Origin: CAZGZD01 sp964401915
Lineage (GTDB): Bacteria > Patescibacteriota > Microgenomatia > UBA1406 > GWC2-37-13
Direction of reading: 5' to 3'
DNA length: 13,728 bases
Assembly: GCA_964401915.1 (NCBI GenBank)
Contig: CAYOAI010000022.1
Location: 1-13,728 of the forward strand
Shown here: positions 6,000 to 13,357 of the stretch, piece after piece
Layout: each line of letters starts with the position of its first letter
How positions within the stretch are numbered: position 1 is the stretch's first letter
Position numbers and translations under genes: made by a program
Notes under the pieces: generated by a model
The model's input: only the letters and a program-made list of their open reading frames with translations
Database searches by the model: none
Told to the model about the DNA's origin: nothing

Positions 6000-6533
6000 T
6001 TATTGCACTACCTGTCCCTTGCAACACTGTATATTACTTATCCCGGGACATAGACCTGTCTTGAATTTTTTGGAGCAGCCAGCTTTATTGATATTTGAAC
6101 ATACGCCCAGTTGATTTTCACAAGCGCTTCCTGGAGCAGCAATGATTGGTGGATTCCAGACTGCGGGTCCGCAGACATTTCTCACGACCCGAACAAGAGT
6201 TTGGGGATACCCCGATCTCTTAAAACACCCTCCCACCGCATTCCAAATACAGACAGTATCTTTGTTTGACCCAATGCGAACAAGACTATCGTCCATTATT
6301 GTGTGCTTTGCCTGATTGCAGGCTGACTGCGTCTGGTATCTGGAGCAGTCCACATTGCCGCAAACACTTGGGACTGTGGGAGTTGGTGTAAGTGCTGACG
6401 CATGAGATCTGACATCAATGATTTTTTGTGAGCCATAGAATAATGTATGAGTTGCGAAGAGTGTGGAGAAGATAAAAATAAATAAAAGAATTGTCTTATT
6501 TTTAGAAGAATATTTTTTCTTTTTCTTTGCCAT
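6000..6533 (-). CDS. Secreted or membrane-anchored 12-cysteine protein, copy A
   Basis: A 177-residue protein. It begins with MAKKKKKYSSKNK, then a hydrophobic helix (about 14-32), a short Thr/Pro linker (LTPTPTVP, 48-55), and cysteines at 58, 63, 72, 95, 103, 121, 138, 145, 153, 162, 170 and 171. The inter-cysteine spacing agrees with copy B to within one residue throughout, while other positions vary, as expected for a disulphide-bonded extracellular fold. Shared motifs are IGSN/MGSN, CIWNxxGGCF, GYPQ-x-L and GLCPG-x-x-x-IQCCKG. The C-terminal module recalls small six-cysteine 'CPG...IQCC' modules in some fungal secreted cell-wall proteins; this is a resemblance only. A TTGACA promoter lies upstream, and copy B follows after 39 bp. 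Its role is unknown; surface attachment or adhesion is speculative. Confidence 0.87.
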   Translation of the reverse strand: MAKKKKKYSSKNKTILLFIFIFSTLFATHTLFYGSQKIIDVRSHASALTPTPTVPSVCGNVDCSRYQTQSACNQAKHTIMDDSLVRIGSNKDTVCIWNAVGGCFKRSGYPQTLVRVVRNVCGPAVWNPPIIAAPGSACENQLGVCSNINKAGCSKKFKTGLCPGISNIQCCKGQVVQ

Positions 6534-6540
6534 TAGTAAA

Positions 6541-6570
6541 ACAATAACGTTTTCATAAGTCTAATGTCAA
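6541..6570 (-). promoter_or_regulatory. Promoter of the 12-Cys protein pair
   Basis: On the minus strand there is a perfect -35 TTGACA (6570-6565), an 18-nt spacer and a weaker -10 TATTGT (6546-6541). The -10 box ends 7 nt before the ATG at 6533, again predicting a leaderless or nearly leaderless transcript. It lies in the 84-bp gap shared with the divergent purM promoter. Confidence 0.55.
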
Positions 6571-6582
6571 GAGATTTTATCT

Positions 6583-6610
6583 TTGTTTCAGCCTATGAGT
6601 ACGTTATAAT
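6583..6610 (+). promoter_or_regulatory. Promoter of purM
   Basis: A perfect -10 TATAAT (6605-6610) with a weak -35 TTGTTT (6583-6588) at a 16-nt spacer. The -10 box ends 7 nt before the ATG at 6618, which predicts transcription starting at the start codon. This placement also argues against the upstream in-frame ATG at 6564. Confidence 0.6.
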
Positions 6611-6617
6611 ATACATA

Positions 6618-7721
6618 ATGAGTAAAAAAACACCCTCATACTCATCTTCTGTTGATTATTCCATAGCAGACCCTGTCAAGATCTTAGCTCAAAAAGAGGG
6701 ACAAGTAACTTCCAAAAACCTTCCATTTGGATTCAAAGAAGTCGAGGGTACCCGAGGAGAATCCGCCTATGTATTTGATATGGGAGACCGGTATGGTGCA
6801 CTGGTTCAGGAAGGGTTGGGTACAAAGAGCCTTATTGCTCAAGCTGTTTACGATGCGACTGGAGTATCACATTTTGCCAATATTGCGACAGATACAGTAG
6901 CTGCGATTGTGAATGACTTGATCACTGTGGGTGCTACTGCTGCAGTTGTGAATGCCTATTGGTCGGCACAAAGTTACGAGTGGCTATCTGACCCCAAAGT
7001 GTCTGAAGAATTTATTCAAGGCTGGAGAAAGGCCTGCGACGCGGCTGGTGCGACTTGGGGCGGGGGAGAGACTCAGTCGTTACCTGATATTATAGAAAAG
7101 GGCGCTCTTGAGTTTGCTGGATCGGGATTTGGTATCATCGATCCCAAAGACAGGCTTACTGTAGGTAAAGATATATCTGTGGGTGATGTCATTATCTTAT
7201 TTGAGTCTGCCGGAATTCATGCTAATGGCGTGAGTCTTGCTAGATCACTTGCCGATGCACTTCCAGATGGATATCAGACTAAGCTGCCAAGTGGTGGGAC
7301 CTACGGTGAAGCGCTCCTTACTCCAAGTATTGTCTATGCCAAAGTGATTCAGGCAATCTTTGAGGCTGACGTAGATATTCACTATATGGCGCATATCACC
7401 GGTCATGGATGGCGTAAGTTGATGCGACACACGAAGTCCTTGACATATAGAATAAAAGAAGTGCCTCCTGTCCCAGAAGTATTACAGTTTATTCAAAAGT
7501 CAGTCGAGATGACAGACGAAGAAGCGTACGGGACATTCAATATGGGAGCTGGGTATGCGATCTTTGTTCCAGTCATGGGCGTCGAGAAAGTTTTGCAAGT
7601 ATCTCAGGAGCAAGGGATAAAAGCATATACTGCAGGAGTAGTGGAGGAAGGAGAAAAGCAAGTCATTATCGAGCCACTAAATATTACGTATAAAAAAGAA
7701 GACTTAGCTGTTCGCGCTTAG
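6618..7721 (+). CDS. purM: Phosphoribosylformylglycinamidine cyclo-ligase (AIR synthetase)
   Basis: PurM closes the imidazole ring: FGAM + ATP gives AIR. The protein has 367 residues, slightly longer than E. coli PurM (345). Recognisable PurM/PurL-superfamily signatures are an N-terminal YSSSVDYS region, EGLGTK (65-70) in place of the usual DGVGTK, VNDLITVGATA (98-108), GGGETQSLPD (148-157), AGIHANGVSLAR, ITGHGWRKLMR and TFNMGAGYAIFVP. The substitution of Glu for the first Asp of the DGVGTK loop and the GHGW variant of the GGGF loop mark it as a divergent member, but the overall order of motifs is intact. It lies opposite the rest of the purine cluster and overlaps the 3' end of purC by 18 nt. 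Start choice rests on the TATAAT box 7 nt upstream. Confidence 0.9.
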   Translation: MSKKTPSYSSSVDYSIADPVKILAQKEGQVTSKNLPFGFKEVEGTRGESAYVFDMGDRYGALVQEGLGTKSLIAQAVYDATGVSHFANIATDTVAAIVNDLITVGATAAVVNAYWSAQSYEWLSDPKVSEEFIQGWRKACDAAGATWGGGETQSLPDIIEKGALEFAGSGFGIIDPKDRLTVGKDISVGDVIILFESAGIHANGVSLARSLADALPDGYQTKLPSGGTYGEALLTPSIVYAKVIQAIFEADVDIHYMAHITGHGWRKLMRHTKSLTYRIKEVPPVPEVLQFIQKSVEMTDEEAYGTFNMGAGYAIFVPVMGVEKVLQVSQEQGIKAYTAGVVEEGEKQVIIEPLNITYKKEDLAVRA

Positions 7722-8669
7722 ATTCTTTTTAATTCTCTCTTCAATTGGGTAGTCGAATAATTCAAAATCTTCACCAGTAAGTCGCTCATATGCTTCAATA
7801 TAGAACTTTGCCAGGTCGATTGCGAGATGATCTGGGAGTGACGGCGCTTCACCTTCTCCTGTGTACCCCTGATCTTTGTACCAAAGGCGTAAGAACTCTT
7901 TGCTGAGTGACTCTGGCTCTTTGTTTTCGCTGTGCAAACTCTCATACGTATCTGCGATCCAGAAGCGGGATGAGTCGGGCGTGTGCACCTCATCCATAAT
8001 TGTAAGTTGCCCTGTCTCATCGAGCCCGAATTCGTATTTGGTATCAACCAATATAAGCCCATGTTCGCTCGCCACTTTTTGACCATAGGCAAAAATCGAA
8101 AGCGCTACCTCTTCCATTTGTGTATACAATTTTTCCTCAACGAGCTTGCTTGAGATGATCTGTTCTCTTGTGAGGCGCTCATCGTGCGCTCCGACGTCTG
8201 CGTGAGTTGTAGGTGTGATTACGTTGGTTGGGAGCTTGTCATTTTTTTTGAGACCTTCAGGGAAATCAATACCATAGATTGTGCGCTCACCTTTTTCATA
8301 TGAGTGCCAGATAGATGTATTGGTCGATCCGGTCATATAGCCACGTACTATCATCTCAACAGGAATCGGTTTGAGATTTTTGACTATTGAGACATTGGGA
8401 TCAGGAATCGAGTAGATATGGTTGGGGACAATATTTTTCGTTTTTTCAAACCACCAACCACTCAACTTATTTAGCACAGCGCCTTTATATGGGATAAGCC
8501 CCAGCACCACGTCGAATGCGGACTGCCTATCTGTTGTGACGATAATACGCTTATTATCCGACAGATACATATCGCGGACTTTGCCCTGAATCTTCTGTCC
8601 GTGGCCTTCAAGATCTACTGTGCGAAGCGCATGGGGAATAGCCTGTTTTATTTTGTCTTCATTAATCAT
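7704..8669 (-). CDS. purC: Phosphoribosylaminoimidazole-succinocarboxamide synthase
   Basis: PurC joins CAIR and aspartate with ATP to give SAICAR. At 321 residues it is of the longer form, like yeast Ade1, rather than the form of about 240 residues in E. coli. Seen: the GKVRDMY nucleotide loop (29-35), TTDRQSAFD (45-53), VRGYMTGS (108-115), the aspartate/CAIR site region ITPTTHAD (151-158), VDTKYEFG (208-215), and IMDEVHTPDSSRFW (224-237). It is the last gene of the minus-strand purine cluster. Its ATG overlaps the purE stop in an 8-nt overlap (ATGATTAA), suggesting translational coupling. Its 3' end overlaps convergent purM by 18 nt, and no terminator hairpin is visible between them. Confidence 0.97.
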   Translation of the reverse strand: MINEDKIKQAIPHALRTVDLEGHGQKIQGKVRDMYLSDNKRIIVTTDRQSAFDVVLGLIPYKGAVLNKLSGWWFEKTKNIVPNHIYSIPDPNVSIVKNLKPIPVEMIVRGYMTGSTNTSIWHSYEKGERTIYGIDFPEGLKKNDKLPTNVITPTTHADVGAHDERLTREQIISSKLVEEKLYTQMEEVALSIFAYGQKVASEHGLILVDTKYEFGLDETGQLTIMDEVHTPDSSRFWIADTYESLHSENKEPESLSKEFLRLWYKDQGYTGEGEAPSLPDHLAIDLAKFYIEAYERLTGEDFELFDYPIEERIKKNLSANS

Positions 8670-9171
8670 GTTTTTCTAAGTATTTCTTGTAGCCGAGTTC
8701 TTGAAGCTCCGCATCTTTCTCAAGCACTTTATCTTTCATCGATTTTTTGTACTGTGCTAATTTTGCTTTTAACTCGTCATCTGCAACGGATAGGATCTGA
8801 ACAGCAAGAAGACCTGCATTCTGCGCTGCGTCTATTCCGACTGTGGCAACTGGCACACCCGGTGGCATCTGGACTGTGGAAAAAAGCGAGTCGGCACCCT
8901 CTAAGCTTTTGGATTTTACCGGCACTCCGATCACAGGTCCTGTAAAGTGCCCGGAACATACACCAGCCAAATGCGCTGCTCCTCCTGCACCTGCAATGAT
9001 CACTTTAGCGCTCGTATTCTTCAAGAAGTTTACAGCATCCTCTGGAGTGCGATGTGCCGAGAGAACGTGTATTTCATATTCGATTCCAAATTCTTCAAGT
9101 ATCTTAGCTGCTTTACTCATCACAGATAAATCTGAATCCGACCCCATAAGTATTGCAACCTGCATATCCAT
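8662..9171 (-). CDS. purE: N5-carboxyaminoimidazole ribonucleotide mutase
   Basis: A class I PurE of 169 residues that moves the carboxyl group of N5-CAIR to form CAIR. Motifs: MGSDSD (9-14), SAHRTP with the catalytic-site His40 (38-43), the glycine-rich AGAGGAAHL (60-68), GVPV (82-85) and DSLFSTVQMPPGVPV (94-108). Class I enzymes normally depend on PurK for their substrate, and no purK is seen in this window. The start is the ATG at 9171; an in-frame ATG at 9165 is the alternative. A TACAAT box 6 nt upstream may be a secondary, leaderless promoter inside the cluster. The stop overlaps the purC start. Confidence 0.97.
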   Translation of the reverse strand: MDMQVAILMGSDSDLSVMSKAAKILEEFGIEYEIHVLSAHRTPEDAVNFLKNTSAKVIIAGAGGAAHLAGVCSGHFTGPVIGVPVKSKSLEGADSLFSTVQMPPGVPVATVGIDAAQNAGLLAVQILSVADDELKAKLAQYKKSMKDKVLEKDAELQELGYKKYLEKHD

Positions 9172-9177
9172 AGATAT

Positions 9178-9183
9178 ATTGTA
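9178..9183 (-). promoter_or_regulatory. Possible internal -10 box upstream of purE
   Basis: TACAAT on the minus strand ends 6 nt before the purE ATG, within the 19-bp gap after the HAD gene. The spacing matches the other leaderless-type promoters in this window. No -35 box is evident, so this is the weakest of the set. Confidence 0.4.
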
Positions 9184-9190
9184 ACAATTT

Positions 9191-9829
9191 TTAATTCTTG
9201 TTTTCGACTATTTTAATCACTTCTTTTAGATCGCTAACAATAAAATCCGCCCCCGAGAAATCTTGGTTTGTGTTGAATTTTCCACGCTTTGCAATTACTC
9301 GGAGTCCTGCTCCACGTGCAGCGGTGATACCAATTGATGAGTCTTCAACCACGATGATCTTATCAGGGGCAAGTTGAAGCTTTTCTATAGCCTTAAGGTA
9401 AGGCTCAGGATGAGGTTTGTTGTGCGCCACATCATCTTGAGTGACTATAAACTGAATAAACTGACTGATGTTGTGATGCGCTAAGATTGGCTCACTCCAC
9501 GTTTTATGAGACGCGGTTACGACAGCCATAGCATATCCTCGCTTATGCAAATTAGAGAGTGTGTTATATACCCCTTCGACAAGTGGTATATCATGGGCTG
9601 TAAGTTTTTTGGTTATTTGATCACGAAAATCATTAACCGAAATATGAATATTGAGATCATCTTTAAGCTTTTTAAGAATTGGCTCAATGGTCAAACCTAA
9701 GTATTTTTGGTAGATCTTGGGTGTTATTTTGTGTCCAAATTTCTCAAATACTTCGGCTATCACTTCAAACCATATTTCTTCACTCTCAACCAATGTGCCA
9801 TCGAAGTCCCAGAGTATTGCCCTAATCAT
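9191..9829 (-). CDS. HAD-superfamily (subfamily IA) phosphatase in the purine cluster
   Basis: A 212-residue haloacid dehalogenase-type hydrolase. It has motif I DFDGT with nucleophile Asp8 and acid/base Asp10, an alpha-helical cap (about 15-82), motif II VVTAS (Thr105), motif III Lys138 in NKPHPEPY, and motif IV VEDSSIGITAA (161-171). The organisation is that of phosphoglycolate phosphatase and beta-phosphoglucomutase relatives; the substrate cannot be read from the sequence. Its ATG overlaps the purB stop by 8 nt (ATGATTAG), and a possible AAGG ribosome-binding sequence lies upstream. Position between purB and purE points to nucleotide or sugar-phosphate turnover, but no known purine step requires it. 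Confidence 0.92.
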   Translation of the reverse strand: MIRAILWDFDGTLVESEEIWFEVIAEVFEKFGHKITPKIYQKYLGLTIEPILKKLKDDLNIHISVNDFRDQITKKLTAHDIPLVEGVYNTLSNLHKRGYAMAVVTASHKTWSEPILAHHNISQFIQFIVTQDDVAHNKPHPEPYLKAIEKLQLAPDKIIVVEDSSIGITAARGAGLRVIAKRGKFNTNQDFSGADFIVSDLKEVIKIVENKN

Positions 9830-11204
9830 TCACTACCTTTTTAATTTCCTCAACAAGTTGACGTGCTCGTTCAGGCGCATCTCCGATATGATCTGCGACA
9901 TTCATTAGTTTGTCCAAAGAATCTACTCCTACATATTTTGCGATCTCATCATTTTTTCTTAGAAGATCAGCCATAGGGTTTCCTCCACCTTTTTGTATTG
10001 CTTCCCACGCGACCATAGATATCTCACGTATCACCTCGTGCATAGTCTGACGATCAGCTCCAGCGCTAACTGCTGCGATAATAATCGCCTCCGTTGCGGC
10101 AAAAGGTGCATATTTTTGTAAGTTTTCTTTGATTCGTGTTTCATTTACCACGAGGCCATCAATTATCTTCTGCCCAACCATCAGAATCTCATCAACTCCC
10201 AAGAATGCCTCGGGAATTACGATGCGTTTGTTGGCTGAATCATCAAGAGTTCGCTCAAGATATCCATGGGCAAGATTCCCAAGCGTCACCTGTGGAAGCA
10301 CTGCGATATAACGGGCGAGGGAACAAATCTTCTCAGAATCTATCGGATTTCTTTTAAAGGGCATGGCAGATGAGCCGACTTGTTTGTCTCCAAATGGCTC
10401 ACTCCACTCACCATACGCCGGGGACTGTAAGATGCGAAGATCGCTTGCGAATTTACTAAGAGTGGACGCGATAGATGCCAGGCACGCAAGTACAAGGTAG
10501 TCGTATTTATGTGTGTAGATTTGAGAGGCAATAAGTGCACCATCGAGGCCGAGTTTATCCAACACTTTCTTCTCAAGCTCTTGTGGTGCGATCCCCAAAT
10601 TTTTGTAAGAGGCAGATGTCCCGACCGCTCCTTTTATACCCTTTGCTTTAATCGTCTTTTTTACAAACTGCAAAAGCTCAAGGTCAATTAGTAAGTCCTG
10701 TGCATAAAAAGCCATACGGTAGCCCACGGTCGTTGGCTCAGCTGGCTGAAGGTGGGTGTAGCCGATACATGTAAGGTCTGCATATTTATCAATTTTTACT
10801 GAAAATGCTTTGAGTATATCTTTGAGTTTATTTTCAATAATTTCAAGCGACTGCGTAATCTGGATCATATCTTGATTATTTCGGATATCCATACTTGTTG
10901 CTCCGAGATGAATCTTGCCACCCCCGATTTTGGCTTTTTCGGCATATTCCCGGATTGCTGCAACTACATCATGTTTGGTGTCTTCCTCAATTTCTTGTAT
11001 GCGATCTATATCGATCGTATCTTGATGCGCTTTAAGGTCGCTGAGCTCTTCATCGGTCAGTAGTCCAGACGAATGTTCGGCCGCGGCTAGCGCAACCCAG
11101 ATACGCCGCCATATCTTGTATTTATTCTCCTCAGAGAATATCTTGCGCATTGCGGACGATCCATAGCGAAATGAGAAAGGGGATTGAAAATTGTTTCTAT
11201 CCAT
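9822..11204 (-). CDS. purB: Adenylosuccinate lyase, eukaryote-like type
   Basis: PurB releases fumarate twice in purine synthesis: SAICAR to AICAR and adenylosuccinate to AMP. The 460-residue protein has the fumarase/aspartase fold. Visible are SPFSFRYGSSAMRKIFS (8-24), HLGATSMDI (99-107), GYTHLQPAEPTTVG with catalytic-site His151 (148-161), the flexible signature loop GSSAMPFKRNP (277-287) and ERTLDDSANKRI (317-328). This last block and the SRY/FRYGS start resemble human ADSL (ERTLDDSANRRI) more than the Bacillus type (HERDISHSS). It follows the purP-like gene by 6 nt and overlaps the HAD start. Confidence 0.96.
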   Translation of the reverse strand: MDRNNFQSPFSFRYGSSAMRKIFSEENKYKIWRRIWVALAAAEHSSGLLTDEELSDLKAHQDTIDIDRIQEIEEDTKHDVVAAIREYAEKAKIGGGKIHLGATSMDIRNNQDMIQITQSLEIIENKLKDILKAFSVKIDKYADLTCIGYTHLQPAEPTTVGYRMAFYAQDLLIDLELLQFVKKTIKAKGIKGAVGTSASYKNLGIAPQELEKKVLDKLGLDGALIASQIYTHKYDYLVLACLASIASTLSKFASDLRILQSPAYGEWSEPFGDKQVGSSAMPFKRNPIDSEKICSLARYIAVLPQVTLGNLAHGYLERTLDDSANKRIVIPEAFLGVDEILMVGQKIIDGLVVNETRIKENLQKYAPFAATEAIIIAAVSAGADRQTMHEVIREISMVAWEAIQKGGGNPMADLLRKNDEIAKYVGVDSLDKLMNVADHIGDAPERARQLVEEIKKVVND

Positions 11205-11210
11205 AATTGT

Positions 11211-12335
11211 CTATGTAATTATTTTATCCAACTGTTTGTTTTTTGCAGCTTGACTAATCTCCATGGCTACTCGTTCACCAACCGAAAGGGTCTCGCCATG
11301 CAGATACCCTGAATAAGGAGTAGCAAATAAGCCAGGTGATCCTGGCATTCGTGGGGACACGTCGACCACGACAATATCTTTTTTAGGTGGTCCAGGTATG
11401 ATAATTGACTGAAGAGCAAAGGGGCCGATGATGCCTGGTGGGTAGAGTTTACGCGTGGCCTGCACGAATCTTTCTCCAAGTGCAAAAGCTTGCTCAAGCA
11501 TGGACTCAAGTACTGTAACGGCTATGTGTCCGGCTTCTTCATATTTGATCTCTACTTTGTGGTCGGTCAAAATCTGACTTTGAATTTCACCTGGCAATCT
11601 CAACACTCCTTCAAGGTTTGTCTGGCGGCGTGTATCTGTGCCCATAAGCTCAAGTTTGTCGGTAAGTGGTGAGTAGAAGAAGTTGAAATTGACATGTGAA
11701 CCTACTATAAATTCCTCAATTACGGCATGTTCAAGTGCGTCTTTCGTAATCACACTTTCTTTTATAAGTCGCGCAGATTCTGCCTCGTATTCACTGCGCG
11801 AGGAAACGACAAAAAATGCTCTCTCAAATCCACGCTCTTTTTCAAGTACTTTCACGATGCATAGCCTGTCAATATCTTTGGGGTTCTCAAATACTTGAGG
11901 GAAGCGAATGCCAGCTTCTTTGAGAAGATCATATTGATTGGGTTTTACGCCCCGCTCTTCAACCTTAAGAAGTGTACGATTACCAAACATAGGTACTGCG
12001 AACTGCTCTTCAATCGCATCGTAATCATCAACATACACTTCAAAAGAGCGATTGGGTACAAATATAGCGTTTTGTTTGAGGAGCTCAGTCTGTACGTCGG
12101 GGGTGAGTATGTCTTTGAAATTATCAACCACAATATAATCATCAACACAGCCTCGGTCACCTTCGGTCAGATAATACTTAGTATAGGTCTGCTCGCGGCC
12201 TTTCTCAGCAACTACAAGTGTGGTGAGTCCAAGCTTCTTGGCACCGGCACAAACATCGAGCGCACTGTGGGAGCCAAGTACAGCTACAGTGAGATTTTTA
12301 AGATTGTAGTTTTCAAGTGTTGCTTGGATATCCAT
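11211..12335 (-). CDS. Diverged PurP-family ATP-grasp protein (function uncertain)
   Basis: This 374-residue protein aligns end to end with PurP (DUF1246 plus DUF1297). It keeps LGSHSALDVCAGAK (20-33), VPMFGNR (114-120), the A-I/V-I-E-E-F-I-V-G-S segment (204-213), FFYSPL (219-224), PPGIIGPFALQS (299-310) and a C-terminal GERVAMEI. Several positions that match archaeal PurP in the neighbouring gene are changed here: PHGSF to PNRSF (94-98), the glycine-rich GGRGYF loop to RGFERAFF (168-175), MDRRYETNVDG to TDTRRQTNLEG (233-243), and EISGRIVAGTN to DVSPRMPGSPG (325-335). It is therefore a distinct paralogue: either an enzyme with altered specificity, a partner subunit, or a second ligase. It lies 3 nt after purP and 6 nt before purB. 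Confidence 0.85.
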   Translation of the reverse strand: MDIQATLENYNLKNLTVAVLGSHSALDVCAGAKKLGLTTLVVAEKGREQTYTKYYLTEGDRGCVDDYIVVDNFKDILTPDVQTELLKQNAIFVPNRSFEVYVDDYDAIEEQFAVPMFGNRTLLKVEERGVKPNQYDLLKEAGIRFPQVFENPKDIDRLCIVKVLEKERGFERAFFVVSSRSEYEAESARLIKESVITKDALEHAVIEEFIVGSHVNFNFFYSPLTDKLELMGTDTRRQTNLEGVLRLPGEIQSQILTDHKVEIKYEEAGHIAVTVLESMLEQAFALGERFVQATRKLYPPGIIGPFALQSIIIPGPPKKDIVVVDVSPRMPGSPGLFATPYSGYLHGETLSVGERVAMEISQAAKNKQLDKIIT

Positions 12336-12338
12336 ATG

Positions 12339-13352
12339 TCAATCTAGAATTTCTTTCAGTCTATCAGTTTTGAGTGCATCTTTGATCTCACGGGCTATTC
12401 GCCGACCTGTGCTCATTGGCTCGACGTATGTGAGAGATGAGTAGCTTGATCCTTGAGTGAATAAGTTAGTTCCTGCCACTATTCGCCCAGATATCTCAAT
12501 ACAATATATTTTTTGATCTGGTGTAATGATTGTCTCAAGGCAGAAAGGTCCAAATAATCCTCGCTTATCTATCAATTCCTGAGATTTATATACGGTGTCT
12601 TCTCCCATACGATAGCATTCCTCAAGCATTGATTCGCGAATCACAAGCGGGCTATTGCCAACAACGACATAACTTGGACTGATATCTAGACCTTCTTGAT
12701 CGGCTGCTGGTATACGTCCAATCCCATCTACATTGGTCTCGTAGCGGCGGTCCATACTAAGAATCTCAATTTTTTTACTAAGCGGTGAATAGAAGTAGTG
12801 TATATATAGTGGTACGCCGACGATATATTGTTGAATCATATATTTATTACTGCCAAGTGTGGGGAGCTTTTTCTCGAAATCCTGTTTGTTTTTGGCAAGA
12901 AAGTATCCACGGCCACCAGCTGCACCGAATGACTTGACGATGACCGGATACTCGGCCGTATCTGGTGAGTCGTAAACAGCAGGAAGCAAGATACCCGCCT
13001 GATCAAGCCAGATGCGTTGTTTGTCTCGATCTTCTTCCCACTCAAGTATTTTTTTATTACCAAAGTAATTAAGTTGCATGTCCTGATTTTTCTTGGTGCC
13101 AAGATATGCGACGAATGATCCATGGGGGATAATGATGATTTTTTTGTCTTTAAGCTTGGCCTCAATTTTGGGAAAATCTGCAAACGTCTCGATCTCTTCA
13201 ATGTCATCTATAAACCCATAACGCTTATATAAAGATGTCTGATTGGGAGTGGTGATGACCAATGTCTTGAAACCTTCTTGTTTGGCTCCATGGAGGATCT
13301 GGAGTGCACTGTGGGAACCGAGAGTAGCGATGATGTAGCTTGATGGTTCCAT
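12339..13352 (-). CDS. purP: Formate-dependent AICAR ligase (FAICAR synthetase), archaeal type
   Basis: PurP makes FAICAR from AICAR, formate and ATP, replacing the folate-dependent formyl transfer of bacterial PurH. The 337-residue ATP-grasp protein matches archaeal PurP (for example that of Methanocaldococcus) along its length: ATLGSHSALQILHGAK (9-24), IPHGSFVAY (75-83), FGNKKILEWE (97-106), the nucleotide loop GAAGGRGYF (143-151), HYFYSPL (185-191), MDRRYETNVDG (200-210), IGRIPAADQ (211-219), SPSYVVVGN (225-233), GPFCLET (268-274) and EISGRIVAGTN (286-296). The enzyme is a hallmark of archaea and unusual in bacteria. No IMP cyclohydrolase is seen in the window, so ring closure must be encoded elsewhere. 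An extended -10 box lies just upstream. Confidence 0.93.
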   Translation of the reverse strand: MEPSSYIIATLGSHSALQILHGAKQEGFKTLVITTPNQTSLYKRYGFIDDIEEIETFADFPKIEAKLKDKKIIIIPHGSFVAYLGTKKNQDMQLNYFGNKKILEWEEDRDKQRIWLDQAGILLPAVYDSPDTAEYPVIVKSFGAAGGRGYFLAKNKQDFEKKLPTLGSNKYMIQQYIVGVPLYIHYFYSPLSKKIEILSMDRRYETNVDGIGRIPAADQEGLDISPSYVVVGNSPLVIRESMLEECYRMGEDTVYKSQELIDKRGLFGPFCLETIITPDQKIYCIEISGRIVAGTNLFTQGSSYSSLTYVEPMSTGRRIAREIKDALKTDRLKEILD

Positions 13353-13357
13353 CTTTT

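Noticed and set aside
6564..6617. Upstream in-frame ATG extending purM by 18 residues
   Set aside because: The extension covers the purM promoter, including TATAAT at 6605-6610, and has no family similarity.
7718..8092. 124-codon minus-strand open frame overlapping purC in another frame
   Set aside because: purC motifs run through the same bases in the other frame; this is a shadow.
11895..12347. 150-codon open frame on plus, opposite the purP-like gene
   Set aside because: It is antisense to a well-supported gene, and its composition is what reverse reading of that gene would give; no recognisable motif.
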